64,000 nucleotides of DNA from Benincasa hispida (GCF_009727055.1 NW_024064458.1:483183-547182), one strand, 5' to 3'; shown: positions 36,770 to 49,735, counted from the stretch's first letter. Notes: generated from the sequence alone by a model not told the origin. Program-made: numbers and translations.

Positions 36770-37109
36770 TATTATGAATATTATAATAGAAAATAGATGC
36801 CCATTGCTTAGTGTTCCAAAAGACATGTGTCATCATTCATGTTGTCCATGTGCCATGTAGTTATTCATGCTTAGTGTCCATGTAAATCCACATCCTACTT
36901 ACCACTTTGCCTATAAATAGTGACATTTGGTGGATCTTAAGAACACTTCAACATTGGTGAGAATTCCACTTCCACCAATTTCCATATTATCCAATTTCAT
37001 GATTTTGGTTATTTTAGGTTTTAGTTATTTTATTTTATAATTTTAGTTTTTATTTATTTATTATTATTATATAAAAATATTCCTGTTGTGCTCCTCAATT
37101 TTCATAACA
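36770..37109 (+). repeat. 3' LTR of the copia element (340 bp)
   Basis: The polypurine tract AAGGGGGAG (36761-36769) is followed by TATTATGAATATTATAATAG, presumably a mutated TGTTATGAA start, and the LTR ends TTTTCATAACA. A TATA box CTATAAATAG lies at 36911-36920. The matching 5' LTR is lost. Confidence 0.8.
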
Positions 37110-37160
37110 AACATTTGTATATCAAGAAAAAAAATGAAATTACATAAAGTTCTTTTGAAA

Positions 37161-37397
37161 GGAAATTATTTCAAATGGTAAAGCTGTTGAAAATATTTAC
37201 AAAATATAGCAAAATTTCGAAACTACTAATGATAGACGTTGGTAGACACTGATAGACTTCTATCAGTGTCTAACAATGTCATTGATAGACACTTATAGAA
37301 GTCTATGAGTATTTATCAGCATCTATCGTTGATAGTACTAAAATTTTGCTATGTTTTATAAATATTTTGATTCATTTTTTTATATTTAAAAACAACC
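37161..37397. mobile_element. Foldback MITE copy 1
   Basis: The left arm AAAATATTTACAAAATATAG and right arm (reverse complement AAAATATTTATAAAACATAG) pair over about 29 bases, ending in GCAAAATTT. The centre holds inverted GATAGACACTGATAGACTTC / GAAGTCTATGAGT units. Non-coding. Confidence 0.75.
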
Positions 37398-37520
37398 CTT
37401 TTTTTAAACTAATATCAAGTGTACTAATATTACAAAGTAAAATGAAAAGAAAAAGAGAGAATTAAAGTAATATATACATGTATATGTTGAAAGGTAGAAA
37501 TGAAATTAATAGAATAATAG

Positions 37521-37740
37521 GGAAATTATTTCAAATGGTAAAACTGTTGTTTTACAAGATATAGCAAAATTTTAGAACTACCAATAATAAACTTTGATAG
37601 ACACCAGTATCTATCAATGTCATTGATAGACACTGATAAAAGTCTATCAGTATCTATCAACATCTATCATTGATAATTCTAAAATTTTACTATATTTTGT
37701 AAATATTTTGGTTCATTTTTTTATATTTAAAAACAACCAC
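37521..37740. mobile_element. Foldback MITE copy 2
   Basis: Same orientation and layout as the copy at 37161, starting with the identical GGAAATTATTTCAAATGGTA. It differs by substitutions and a small deletion after AAACTGTTG. Confidence 0.75.
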
Positions 37741-37886
37741 AATAATATGTGTTAATCTAATAAAAAAATTGAAAATTCAAATAATATATAAATATACATG
37801 TATAAATTTCTTAAAAAAGATAAACATACATGTATAGAATTAAAATAAAAACTAAAAAAGTAAAGAAGAAAATAAAATGCAAATAA

Positions 37887-38520
37887 TTGTTCCATAGAGG
37901 ATTTTTAGGAAACTTTGTTCATATTTATTCATATTCCCTTACCGGAGGCGGCGGAGCAAAGCGCAGCAAGCTTCGACGGCAGCAGTGGTGCGGTAGAAAC
38001 AGTGGCAGTGGTGCAACAGAAACGGCGGTAGCAGCTTGGCAGATTCGATGGTTGCAGCAGTTCCGGCGGGGGTGGCTTTCTGAGCAGCAGCCAGCTGGAA
38101 CGAGGGTTTGAAGAAAGGGGGAAAGAAAATTTGGGGGTGGGATTGAGAGATGGTCGATTAAGGGGGCATAAGGATTGATAGTTTTAAAACCCTCTCCTGA
38201 CACTTTTTGAAGGCGTTGCGAAAGCTTGATTCTCCTAACAGTATTTCAAATATCGTCGGGAGAACTATGTTGATCGAATATATCTCCAATGTCGTCGAGA
38301 GATGTCCAAACATTTCACCAATTTATTTATGCCAATGACATTTGACACGGGTATCGAAAAATATCGTCAGGAAAGCTCCTTTTCCCAATGACATTAAAAA
38401 TACCATCGGGAAAGTCCCTTGTTCTCAACGGTTAATCTACTTGGAGAAAGATAAGATTTTTCGGCTTTTTTTTGGGCGTCGGAAGAATTTTTGTCGGAAA
38501 AGGCAAAATTTCTTGTAGTG
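37887..38520 (+). mobile_element. CACTA-type transposon right end, fragment
   Basis: It ends AAATTTCTTGTAGTG at 38520. The preceding 300 bases hold several ATCGTCGGGAAAG-type subterminal repeats (about 38250, 38365, 38410). A G/C-rich part at 37945-38110 may be an old exon but shows no recognisable domain. No left end was found; the left limit is approximate. Confidence 0.6.
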
Positions 38521-39904
38521 AAAAGCCATACACGACCGTGGGAGAGTTGAGAATCAGGGAGAGTTCACATGGTGGGTCTCAGTGAACTCGTGAGTTAAAA
38601 AGTCTAAATTGAGAATCACGAATAATGAATTGAGCCAATGCCAGAATCAGGAGAAGAAGAGGAAAAGGGGCAAGGACAAAGTCTGAGCAGCAATGGCTTC
38701 CTTCCTTAAGTTATAGAGTCCAGTAATGAGTATTTCTTCCTCTCAAATGTGTCTCAATCAAAGTAAGCAAGCTGCTCCCTCCCGCTATTTGATCTTCTTG
38801 GTGCAATTTTTGTTTTTCTTTGTTGCTCTTTAGGGGCAAAATTTTCTGGTTCAAGAAAAGGTTCTTCATAGAAACTTTGTCCTTCGATTAATCTCTGGTT
38901 AAAGATGAGAAATATTGTCATTTTCTTCTTCCTTGCCAAACCTATAGAGGGAAAAACTCAAAATCAATTTTTCTTCTTCTTGCTTTCCCATTTTTTAGAG
39001 GGTAAACACCAAAAAAATCCATTCTTTTGCTTTATGTTTAATTTGATTCTTCCTTAACATACCTGTACAATGTTTCAAAATCAAATCCAAATGTTTTTTT
39101 TTTCTTTACCATTTGTTTTATTCCTCCTCCTCTTTCTCAAATCCATGAAGAGTAAACCTAAAACCAAACTCATTTGTGCATTGTTATTTTTTCTTAATGG
39201 GTTGTTTGGTTTTTGCAGAAAAGGACAAGTGTAATTTTTTCAACATTTATTGGTTGTCATTTGCTAGAATAAACATGGTCTGCACACACCAATTCTAGCA
39301 ATTTCCTGATTTCAGAATCCAATTTTTTTTTTTTGGTCAAGGTAAGAAGGATATGATGATCATGACGAGCGCCTTCTAACTTGTCTTTACGTTAAGATTC
39401 AGATGTGCCTAACTCCTTGATTCCTAGTCGTTAGGAAATAACCACCAGACAATGCATTAACCATACATGACAAAACATTTGCTCATCTTCCTAAGCTTTG
39501 TGTCTTGACATTTTGGTTGATATGTAATGTTCGGTTACTTGATTATAACAATTGGGTGTGGTTTCTTATTTTACATTATGTCACCAAGATATGGTTTTAG
39601 ATGGTCATAGTGTTGAGTTTTGTGTATCATTTCTTGTGTTCATAATCTACGCATCCATAATTCTGTATAAACTTATTAGAACATAAAATTCAGATATTAG
39701 TGTACTAAATAGCACTCCAATGTTGTTGCTCACATATCTCATTTCTTTCGCATGAAGAAGAGAGATCATGTTATTATAGGCCAATGTACCATTGTCAAAG
39801 AAAATGAGGTTGAATGTGTTGAAGGGCATTCTTGTTGGATTCTCTAGTCATGGGGATTTTTTTTTTACAATAATTTAAACTATGCAGATTTCTTCCTCTG
39901 ATAC
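38521..39904. other. Unassigned spacer
   Basis: Pyrimidine-rich and AT-rich. There are no convincing exons and no repeat relation to the rest of the window that I could see. Confidence 0.5.
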
Positions 39905-40449
39905 TGATAACTTGTAGAAATACAAGTTTTGTAGCCTTTAACTTAGAATAATGAGATTACATAAGCAAAACATGCGTTGATAATACTAGGATTTCATGCT
40001 TAAAGTATACTTGCGCTGAAGTCTATTTAAAATCCCTGCGACCATATATCATGAGTTAATCTACGCCGAAGTGTTATATTTTGCAGTTGATTGCGAGAAC
40101 TGTTTGCATGTGCCAAACTTGCATCTGATGATAAACGGTTGATCCTATGTCTTGGGATCTCTGACATAATTGCAATGGATATTCTGCCACAACTCAGAAC
40201 GATGACCATGATAGCAACACTGACATTCTCACCTACTCAGTCAAGGATAGCGACTAACCAGAGCAGGATGCCTAAAGCCATCGGCGGATGGCTCTATAAA
40301 TAGAGCCTTGACACCAATGTCAAAGGATTCAAATTTTTGTCTTAGTCAAAATTCTGTGATCACTAGTAAGAGCATAATCGAGAATTTCTCTGAGAGTCCT
40401 TCACTTCCATAAATCATTTCGACTTACCACTGAAATTTGTTCGGGGAAA
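39905..40449 (+). repeat. Hairpin-start LTR fragment
   Basis: It starts TGATAACTTGTAGAAATACA, an 8-bp stem with GAAA loop, and carries a TATA box at 40294-40303 inside an interrupted palindrome GGCTCTATAAATAGAGCC (40290-40307). It is cut at 40449 by a copia LTR. The start is nearly identical to the reverse LTR ending at 63612. Confidence 0.75.
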
Positions 40450-42094
40450 TGTTGGGTTTTATGTCCTAAAAACTCGCAGTTTGTAAAATGATAAACATTT
40501 TCTATAGTCAACAAACTTGTTATTGATTTTATAAATTGTACACTTGAAAGTCTAAATCTAATAAACTAAGATCCGTGACTACACAAGATGGAATTCACTC
40601 TTTCCCCGAGGCAGGGGCAAATAGATAGATAGCTCCTTTAAGGGCTCATTCCAAGGCTTGAACGATGTGACGCCACACACCTTCTCTTGGCCCGAGAGGT
40701 ATTCACACATAGTTGGACTATGTTGTATTGTTCATTAGAGAAATTAGTGGTACTTAAGGAGTGAGATGTAACTACAGGGACAAAACGGTAAATTGGCCCA
40801 ACTGTACTTACAAGCATCTATGAAGGGTCATCGTACTCATGATTGGTTATATCCGATGGACACAGAAACATATCTATGGTAAGAAGAGTTCAGCTGTTGG
40901 TCTTTAGTGGAATGCTTTGCAGTTAATGGATGGTGGATCTCGTGGCTAAAGAGTTTAGTCAACTATTCACGTACCATTGGAGCTTTGAGCCACAGGTCCA
41001 TAAGGTCCCCTAGGTAGCTTGGATAAAGTCGAGAATCAGTTTTTGGGTCAGTTTGAAATATTCAAATTGACAAGAGGGAGTTTGATTATATATGATATAA
41101 TTGAACTGGTTAATTATATATGATATAATTGAGTAAATGTATGAGATACATTATTTTGAAGGAAATTAGATATAAATATGATTTATATCAAGTGGATGAG
41201 AAATTACTATAGTAGATATATGATACCAAACTATAGGATAAGAATATAATATGATTATATTCATTTATTAAATAATTGGTTAATTATATGATAATTGGCC
41301 GAAAATATCTCCTCAATTGTGCGTTAGTGGGAGAATTCTTATTCGGTTATTGTAACTGAAGAATAAAATGAAAACTTGTTTCATTTTGCAAGGAGTTCGA
41401 AAAATTTGCAAAAGGTGTGAAAACGTTTTGATCGCTTAGTTGAGAGCCTATACGATAGAGCCTTATCGCTTAAATGATCGCACACCCCGTGTCTAAACGA
41501 TTGTACACAATCTCTAAACAATCGCTTAGCTTTTCTATACAATCGCTTAATGTGCCGAGTTTTCTAAACGATTACTTACCTATTACTAGACGATCGCTTA
41601 GTAAAACCTATACGATCGTGTAGCTTTCTCTAAACGATAAGCATCCGCTATACGATAGCCTTCTCTCCCACTTGCTTATCGTTCTACACGATCAGCCCTT
41701 TCCTTCTTCCTCTACCAAATTCAACAAAGACCATTCTTTGGATTCTCACTCCGAGAATACCAAGGGCTCTAAGTGGTGGTGTCGTCCCTCCTCCTACTTA
41801 CTCGTGCTTGTTCGTTTGGTGCCATTCGTGTAGACGATCGTGCTACCGTAGTCGATTGTTTTGCTGGACGATAAAGATCGTAGAGGGTTGCTTCTACTGG
41901 GTTGAGTTTGTTGTGAATACAGTCTTCAACTGGTATGTGAACTCAATCTCTTGTGTTTTATTTGTGAAAACATGCCGTTAATTATTGTTAAATTGCATCC
42001 TTTTTTATTAGAATGTGTGTGTGGTATTTCGGTCACAATGAAATCGAAAAGATCCAAATGCGTTTATGGATGCTCTTCGTTAAGAGTTCTTTCA
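40450..42094 (+). repeat. Copia 5' LTR (about 1.6 kb)
   Basis: It starts TGTTGGGTTTTATGTCC and ends TTCTTTCA, three bases before a primer binding site. It holds an array of CGATCGCTTAG-type units at about 41425-41690. Confidence 0.8.
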
Positions 42095-42097
42095 AAT

Positions 42098-42109
42098 GGT
42101 ATCAGAGCA
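42098..42109 (+). promoter_or_regulatory. Primer binding site, initiator tRNA-Met
   Basis: TGGTATCAGAGC, exact match to the 3' end complement of plant initiator tRNA-Met. Confidence 0.88.
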
Positions 42110-42112
42110 TCC

Positions 42113-42442
42113 GTGACAAGTCACAACACTTGTGACCATTCCACAAAGCGGGCCGTATCCGTAGCGTTACCAGGATAAGGTTTCCTTCCTATATCCATAT
42201 ACTACAGACCATTTTGGTTATTAATCAAGACATGATCCACTTGTATGTCACAACATACATGCTTAAGTTACATATAGATAACCAGGGATTTTATGTTTAT
42301 TGGTTTGTGGTAAAAAAAATAAAACAAATAACTGAACAAAAACAAGATGTGAAGTAAAATATCATATATTATACAATACAAGTGTTCATATAAACTGTTT
42401 ACAAACTACAGGACACGAAACTTTAGGGCATTAACCCCAACA
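42113..42442 (-). repeat. Inverted copia LTR fragment
   Basis: On the minus strand it starts TGTTGGGGTTAATGCCCTAA at 42442, similar to the start of the LTR at 40450, and runs for about 330 bases to the primer binding site. It is shorter than a full LTR of this type. Confidence 0.6.
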
Positions 42443-43940
42443 ATTGGTTTTGCAAAACAAATTTAAGTACCCTAAGTGAAAGACTTCTATTTTGCAATGA
42501 CGCCCCAGTGAGGCAGGACAAACGTCACTGCTAGGGTGATCAGATGCCCTTCGCTGGGATGAGACATTCTCAACCATTAGGTAGAACCATTCTTGGAACT
42601 AAACCTAACAACCACAATTTATTCGGTCCAGAACTGTTAACCTTTAACAATTCCGCGTAAGTGTGACTCCTCGTTTTCAGTGCCAGAGTCCCGCCCTAAT
42701 GAGCCCACCGTATGGAAGAAACAAATTAGGAAAAAAGACTAAGTTACCTTATCTTCTTATAGAGATCAAATAAAGAAACACACAAAAATGCCATCCTTTA
42801 GGGGGACAGTCCCAGGGTGCCTCGAGGCGATGTGCAGTAACTTTATTCAATCCAACAAGGGAGATCGAGGGATATGCTGTCGCACTTTCCGCTTCCACTT
42901 ACTATGAACACCCTCTCCATCCACCTTGATATTGACCTACCCAAATACCATCCGTTAGGGGGACACGCCAAAGGTGCCTCAAGGCCGAGTGTAGATTTCA
43001 CGGTGTGGACTATTTAGAGGAAATGTGGAAGGATTAAGTGAAGCATCTCATGCCCCAAATACCTCTCAATGAATGTTCTACCTAGGGGTTCATTAACCTA
43101 GACAATCTGGCTATTGATTTTAGTCTAAATCATCTTTTTAAGTATGCACATAAATAACTTTTGTCTAGAAATATGAACAAGTTCAAGTAGTCACATTTAA
43201 ACACTTTAATAGACCGTCTTTAACTTGCATGCATGCATCAAATCTATCTAATTCACCTTTCTAGGTAAGTTTTCAGGTAGAGGTGTTACGTTTCTGTCAA
43301 CTAAATACCCTAGCCTAGATAGAACACGCCTTAGACAAAAGGTCTCTTGTAGATATATTTACTACACTTTATTAGTCAATTTAATCCTATTAAACTGATT
43401 AAAACATTAAAGCCCTTTAGGGTTGCTAATCATATTAGAACCGTGATCTTAGGTCTATGTCATCCAAGTTTTAAACATTTTAAAACCACGAATTAAACCT
43501 AAATGAGCATGAATGTCTTTCTTATTGCTTTTAGTTCTAATTTCTCTTTAACATTTAAAAAGAAACAACTAAAATACATAGCGCACAACTAGGTGTTTAT
43601 AACGCTTATAAAGAAACCTATATGTCATGCTTCGTGCAATGTCCGATCATTACTATACATAACTTTTATATATGCGTAATAACCAAGCAAACATGCTTTC
43701 CATTCATCCTTATACTATAACAATTATAATATAAAGATGATGCATGTCTATGCTTTTTATGCATGCATAATTATAACTCTTATATTATATGATGCATGAA
43801 CATGCTCTTACATAATTAAATCATGATTCTCTAAATTATAACATTCACAATAAAGAGATGATACATGACAAATGCATAACCTAAGGTATGATTTACTATA
43901 TATGCATACCATATGACATATAAAAACCATACATTGCATG
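42443..43940 (+). other. Copia leader, non-coding
   Basis: No gene. Two diverged direct repeats about 155 bases apart contain CCATCCTTTAGGGGGACA / CCATCCGTTAGGGGGACA (42789 and 42948) followed by GGTGCCTC. The second half is AT-rich with ATGCATG-type text. Confidence 0.6.
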
Positions 43941-43944
43941 TAAA

Positions 43945-46873
43945 AAACCAAGAATTAATGGATTGGGATGAACCTTTACAAAAATCGAGGATTCTTATCA
44001 TTGAGGATCTCATGTTCGCCCTTATGGAGGTCTATCCTCCTATTCCAGCTCTCAATACCACTCAAAATGTTTGAGAGGCATACGAGCGATGGACATAGGC
44101 GAATGAAAAGGCCCGAGCCTATATCTTGGCAAGTCTTTCTGAAGTCTTGACCAAGAAACATGAGTGCTTGGTCTCAGCGCGTGAGATTATGGAGTCCCTG
44201 CAGGGGTGTTTGGACAATCGTCTGAACAACTTATGCATGAGACTCTTAAGTATATATTCAACTCCAAAATTGATGAAGGCACCTCTGTTCATGAACATGT
44301 GCTTAACATGATGGTCCACTTCAATATGGTGGAGTTGAATGGGTCTACCATCGATGAGGGTAGCCGGGTTAGTATAATCCTGCATTCTTTGCCGGAGAGT
44401 TTCCTGCACTTTGCTAGTAATATGATTCTTAACAAAGTGAAATATAACCTTACAACGAGTTGTAGACCTACCAATCTTTATTGAAAAGTAAAGAGAGGAA
44501 GAAGGGTGAGACAAATGTTGCTTTATCCTCCAGGTTGTTCCATAGGGGTTCGACCTTAGGAATGAAGTCTGCACCTTTTACTTCTAACTCTCCAAAGGGG
44601 AAGAAGAAGAAGGGTGGTAAGGGAAAAGGGAAGGGCCCTGCTAACCTACTGTCTGTAGCCTTAAGAAGGCGTCCACCACCGTTTGAAAAGGGAAAGTGTT
44701 TCCACTGCAAACAGGATAGACGCTGGAAGAGGAACTGTCTTCGCTGGCTGAAGGAAAGGAAGGCTGCCAAGGCTAAGGCCAAGGCAGATAAAGGTAAATA
44801 TGATTTACTTGTACTTGAAACTTGTTTAGTGGAGAGTGATGATTCAGCCTGGACAATTGATTCGGGTGCCACTAATCACGTTTGTTCTTCTTTTCAGGGG
44901 ATTAGATCCTGGCGACAGCTAGAGGCTGGAAAGATGACGATGCGAGTAGGTACCGGGCACGTCGTTTCAGGTGTGGCAGTGGGAGGGCTCCATTTAGCTT
45001 TACAAAATAGGTTTCTAGTTTTGAATAATGTATATATTGTTCTCGAACTCAAGAGGAACCTCATTTCTATAAAGTGCTTGTTACAATGTAAATACACTGT
45101 TATTTTTAGTGTGGATAAGGCATTTATTCATAAAGATGGTGTTACTATTTGTACAACATATCTAGAAAGTAGTTTATATGTGCTAAGGCCGTTAGCCATT
45201 AATTCCCTCCATAACACAGAATTGTTTAAAACTGTCGTAACTCAATCAAAATGTCAACATATTTCTCCAAAAGAAAATGCCCATCTTTGGCATCTTCGTT
45301 TAGGGCACATCAATCTCAATAGGATTGAGAGTGGTGAAGAATGAACTTCTAAGTGAGTTAGAAGAAAATTCATTACTGGTGTGCGAATCTTGCCTTGAGG
45401 GTAAGATGACTAAACGACCTTTTACTGGAAAAGGTTATCAAGCCCTTAGCCTATTGAGTTAGTACATTCTGACCTTTGTGGTCCTATGAATGTGTGAGCC
45501 GAGGTGACTATGATTATTTTATCAGTTTTATTGATGATTACTCTAGGTATGAGTATGTTTATCTTATACAACGGAAGTCTGAATCCTTTGAAAAGTTCAA
45601 AGAGTTTAAGGTTGAAGTTGAAAAACGCATTGGATAGATGGATTAAAACACTTTGATCATATCGAGATGGAGAGTTTTTGAACTTGGCATTCCAGAAACT
45701 ATTTGATAGAACATGGAATCGTTTCCTAACTCTCTCTATACCGAGTACACCTTAGTAAAATGGTGTAGTAGAGAGGAGAAATAGAACCTTATTGGACATG
45801 GTTTGTTCGGTGATGAGTTACGCTTTCTTATCGAACTCGTTTTGGGGTTTTGCAATGGAGACTGTGCTATACATACTCAACTGTATTCAAAGAGTGTTGC
45901 GAGAACACCTCTGGAGTTTGTGAAACAGATGTAAAGCTAGTTTATGTCACTTCCACATTGGGGGCTGCCCTGCACACGTGCTTGAGGCAAATCCCAAGAA
46001 GTTGGAACGATGGTAGAGGTTATGCCTCTTTGTAGGCTAACCCAAAGGTACATGAGGGGGTTATTTTTATGATCCATCGGAAAATAAGGTATTTGTTTCC
46101 ACGAACGCTACTTTCATGGAGGAGGATCATATAAGGGAGCACAGTCCATGAAGTAAAGTCATGTTGCGTGAGCTTTCCAATAAAACTATTGAAACTTTAA
46201 CTAGAGTTGTTGAAGAGCCTTCTACATCAACAAGAGTTGTTGATAGGAGTTCATCTAGTAGGTCGATTCCACCTCAAGAGTTGAGGAAACCTCGACATAG
46301 TGGGAGGGTGCGAACTCGCCCTTCACTATCTGGGTTCCACGGAAATCCTTGCTATGGTAACAAATGGTGAGGTTGAGGATCCGTTGTCTTATCAGAAGGC
46401 AATGGAAGATGTTGACGGAGATGAATGGGTCAAGGCCGAGATCAGCCTGATGGGGTACCTATAGGTTGTAAATGGATCAACAAGCGCAAATGGGGTATTG
46501 ATGGGAAGGTGCAAACCTTCAAGCCTCGAGTTGTGGCAAAGGGTTATACTCAGGTAGAGGGATTCGACTATGAGGAGACTTTCTCACTTGTTGCCATGCT
46601 AAAGTCGATCTGCATCCTCCTGTCCATTGCAATTTATTATAATTATGTGATCTGGCAAATGGACGTCAAGACGACCTTTCTGAATGGCAATCTTGAGGAG
46701 ACCATTTACATGGTGCAACCCGAGGGATTCATAGCCCAAGGTCAAGAGTGAAAGATTTGCAAGCTGAATCGGTCCATTTACGGGCTGAAACAGGCCTTTC
46801 GATCTTGGATCATACGGTTTGATACTGCGATCAAGTCATATGACTTTGACCAGAACGTTGATGAACCTTGTGT
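43945..46873 (+). pseudogene. Ty1-copia gag-pol, truncated in reverse transcriptase
   Basis: Gag begins near 43945 and reads ANEKARAYILASLSEVLTKK (44100-44160), with several frame changes to 44480. The next open part (44481-45344) has a lysine-rich tract, a zinc-knuckle-like CFHCKQDRRWKRNC (44697-44740; the usual His is replaced by Arg-Trp), the protease motif TIDSGATNHVC (44853-44885), and HLWHLRLGHINLNRI of the pre-integrase domain. Integrase follows in broken form (KMTKRPFTGKGY, SFIDDYSRYEYVYL, LIEHGI-type region). Reverse transcriptase text DYEETFSLVAMLKS, WQMDVKTTFLNGNLEETIYM (46650-46710) ends at about 46873. The YVDD motif, RNase H and 3' LTR are gone. Confidence 0.85.
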
Positions 46874-49164
46874 AACCTTGTATCATATCTATATGTAAGA
46901 TCATTATTGCTAATGCTTGCATGTCTTATATATATAAGAACATGCATGTATTTATGTGTAAGTAAATAAATATTAATTTGATTTTTTTTTTGCTTTAAAT
47001 ATATAAGAATATGCATGCATCAAAATACAATGAAAAAGTATTTATGTGTAAGGAAATAAATATTAGTTTATTATGATTTCTTGCTTAAAATATTTAGGTA
47101 TATGCATGTACCAAAATATGATGAAAATGTATTATATAAAGTGAGTTTCAAAAGTTAAAATCACATTGTTGTATAATTGACATGGTTAATGAAAATATGA
47201 ATACACAAGTGTTTTTTGATTACTCTCACTACAATGTGTTTGTTTTCTCTTTGTGTTTACTCTTGTAAGTCATGTTTTCTCTTTTGTTCAATATATCTAA
47301 GTGAAGTACATAGATGTGACCTAGACTACACTGTTTTTGTGGTGCTCACTCGAATTACACATACAAACATGTTTGAGTAAACCATGTTTACCAAGTTGAG
47401 GAAGTTATACATATAGAAGAAGAATACGTATGTTTATGTGTATAACGAAAGAGATTCACTATTTTTCTATAATTTCATATTTTAAACATATATGAATACT
47501 ATACAAACATAATAATCATTTGCTTCTTCTACATCTACTATATATATATATATACACACACATACATCATACATACATATTCTATTTATTTAAAAAATAA
47601 ACCTAATGGTGAGAAGAAAGTTTTTTCTTTGAAATAGAATTTGTGATAAATGAAAAATTTTATATTTGATTATAAGGCTTTTCTTATGACCATCATTTTT
47701 GTTTTTAGTTATCAAATTAAATGATTGGCACAACTTATAAAAATGTAATAAATCCAAACCCCCAAAAATTTTAAGAAACCCAAAAATAATTTTATAAGAT
47801 TCAAAAAGCATGACTCAAATTTTGAATTGCTAATCACATATTAAGGAAGATAAAATACATATTACATTTTAGCTTTCCATAACGTCTTAATTTTCAATCA
47901 TTGTTTTCGAATCACAAATGAAAGACATCTAATTTTTTCATTAATAATCAATAGTATAGTATATTATCAATTCAAAATATTTTTCTTTATATATCTAATA
48001 TTATCCAAGAGTGTACTAATTTTGTGGTACTCACTCGCATTACACATAAAAAACAAAAAAAAAAAATTATAATTATTTATTTCAATGAATAGTTCGTCAC
48101 ATAATAAACTTATAACCACAATTGAATGAAAATCTAATTTTTATTTGAATTTGATGTAGATGCGGAACTAAAGGTAGGACATTCTCAACCATTAGTTTGT
48201 GATTCAACTTGCCTAGACACCAATATTTCTCAAAATGAACAATACCAAAGTTTGTGCGTTGGACGAAGACTTGAAAATGGAAATTGCATCCCTGAAGATG
48301 GACAAGTGCTCTGTTGCTGTAACTCTTAAAATTATTTGAAACCCCCAAATTTTTTTTGTTAATGCTATTAATCATGCCAAAAGGGTTAAAATATAACCCT
48401 CTTCTCTACCAAACACACAAAATATTCATAAATCTTAAAAACAAGAAATGCTTAAAATGAGGACCATGTGCAATGACATTTTCTTTGTTCTACAATTCAT
48501 GACTTTAAAATTTTATGGATGAAAATTTTATTTATTTTTTAGGCTAAATATAAAAACTCTTCATTAATATTTTAAGGAAACTTTCGTTATGTTCCCAATT
48601 AATTTACCTTGAGATATATTTTAAGCTCTTAATTAAGTAATTCGATTCAATTTTGGAAGACGAAACTCTACATTAAAAATAATGTGTATTAATATACTTC
48701 TTTGGATATACAAATCTTTAATTTAATATTCTATTAAAAGTAGAAAACGTGAAATAAATTTCATTGTTTATGGGAGATTTATTAATTTGTAAATTTATAT
48801 TCAATTTTGTAGGTTAATTAAATTGTAAATTTGGTCTTTTATTATGCTCGAAAAGGTAGAGTAATAACCTTCGATTTTAATTATTGATGGATAATTTAAT
48901 ATTCGATGTTTAAGAATTAAATTAATAAGCTAGACAATTGCTAGGGCTTAAGGCACAAATACCAACACCTTTTTAGCTTTGACTTTGGAGGAGGAGGAGG
49001 AGGAGGAGGAGGTATTTTTATAATATGTTCAACATTTTCATGTTTATTTCAAATCTTTAAAACGTATCCTGATATTGTTTAAGAATAGTTTTAATCATAT
49101 TTCTTTAAAAAAAAAAATTCATGCACATTTACTTAAAATTTTCTAGAGAGAAATCTATAAATAT
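46874..49164. other. AT-rich spacer, no gene seen
   Basis: Three diverged copies of a roughly 100-bp unit with TATATAAGAATATGCATGCA lie at about 46925-47150. A (TA)n(CA)n stretch is at 47538-47562 and a (GGA)n run at about 48990-49012. Short ORFs look random. Confidence 0.6.
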
Positions 49165-49532
49165 TTCTGATAAATTAAATTAAGAGAAAGTTGGGTGGAA
49201 TTTAGGGAAAATTTGATAAATTAAGAAATTTATTAATAATTATCCAACAATAGCATATATAGCTATGAATAAGTGGGTAAAATCGGGGAAGATTAATAAG
49301 GGAGTTGGAAGCTAGCAAATTCGAGGGACAAAGAAAATTAGATAACTTTTCATTTGGAAACTGTTCATTGGAGGACTTGGGAGGTTGGAATTAATAATTT
49401 GAAGGTGGGAATAATTTGGATACCTTTTGTAGAGATTTGGAGGCGAAAATTAATTATCAATGTACGGGGTAAGTTAAAAATTGAAAACAAAAGTAGAATC
49501 CACGTGTCGCAAGCAGTGAGGGTAACCCACTA

Positions 49533-49735
49533 ACGAGATTGGAGGAAGTTGGAAAGAATGGAGAAAACGAGATCCTTAGCGAGAAACATGGAGAGAGCAA
49601 CACTATCGAGATTCAAATGAGCAAGAAGGCTGGAGAAAGCGAGATCCTTAGCAAGAAACATGGAGAAAGTGACACTGCCGAGAGCCAAATGAGTGAGAAA
49701 GTTGGAGAAAGCGAGAGCGGAGAGAGCGAGATTTG
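49533..49735. repeat. GAGAAAGCGAGA(TCCTTAGCGAGAAACATGG) array
   Basis: Tandem variants in the 5' LTR. The open frame over it codes a Gly-Glu-Ser repeat and is not a gene. The copy in the other LTR is at about 54490-54735. Confidence 0.88.

Noticed and set aside
37887..38203. Possible host gene exon (Ser/Gly/Arg-rich)
   Set aside because: No domain, no splice-supported neighbours, and it lies just inside a CACTA end.
38521..39904. Hidden gene in the unassigned spacer
   Set aside because: I looked for conserved motifs and paired splice sites around the short ORFs and saw none that held together.
47538..47575. Promoter in the TATATATA stretch
   Set aside because: A dinucleotide microsatellite with no gene downstream.
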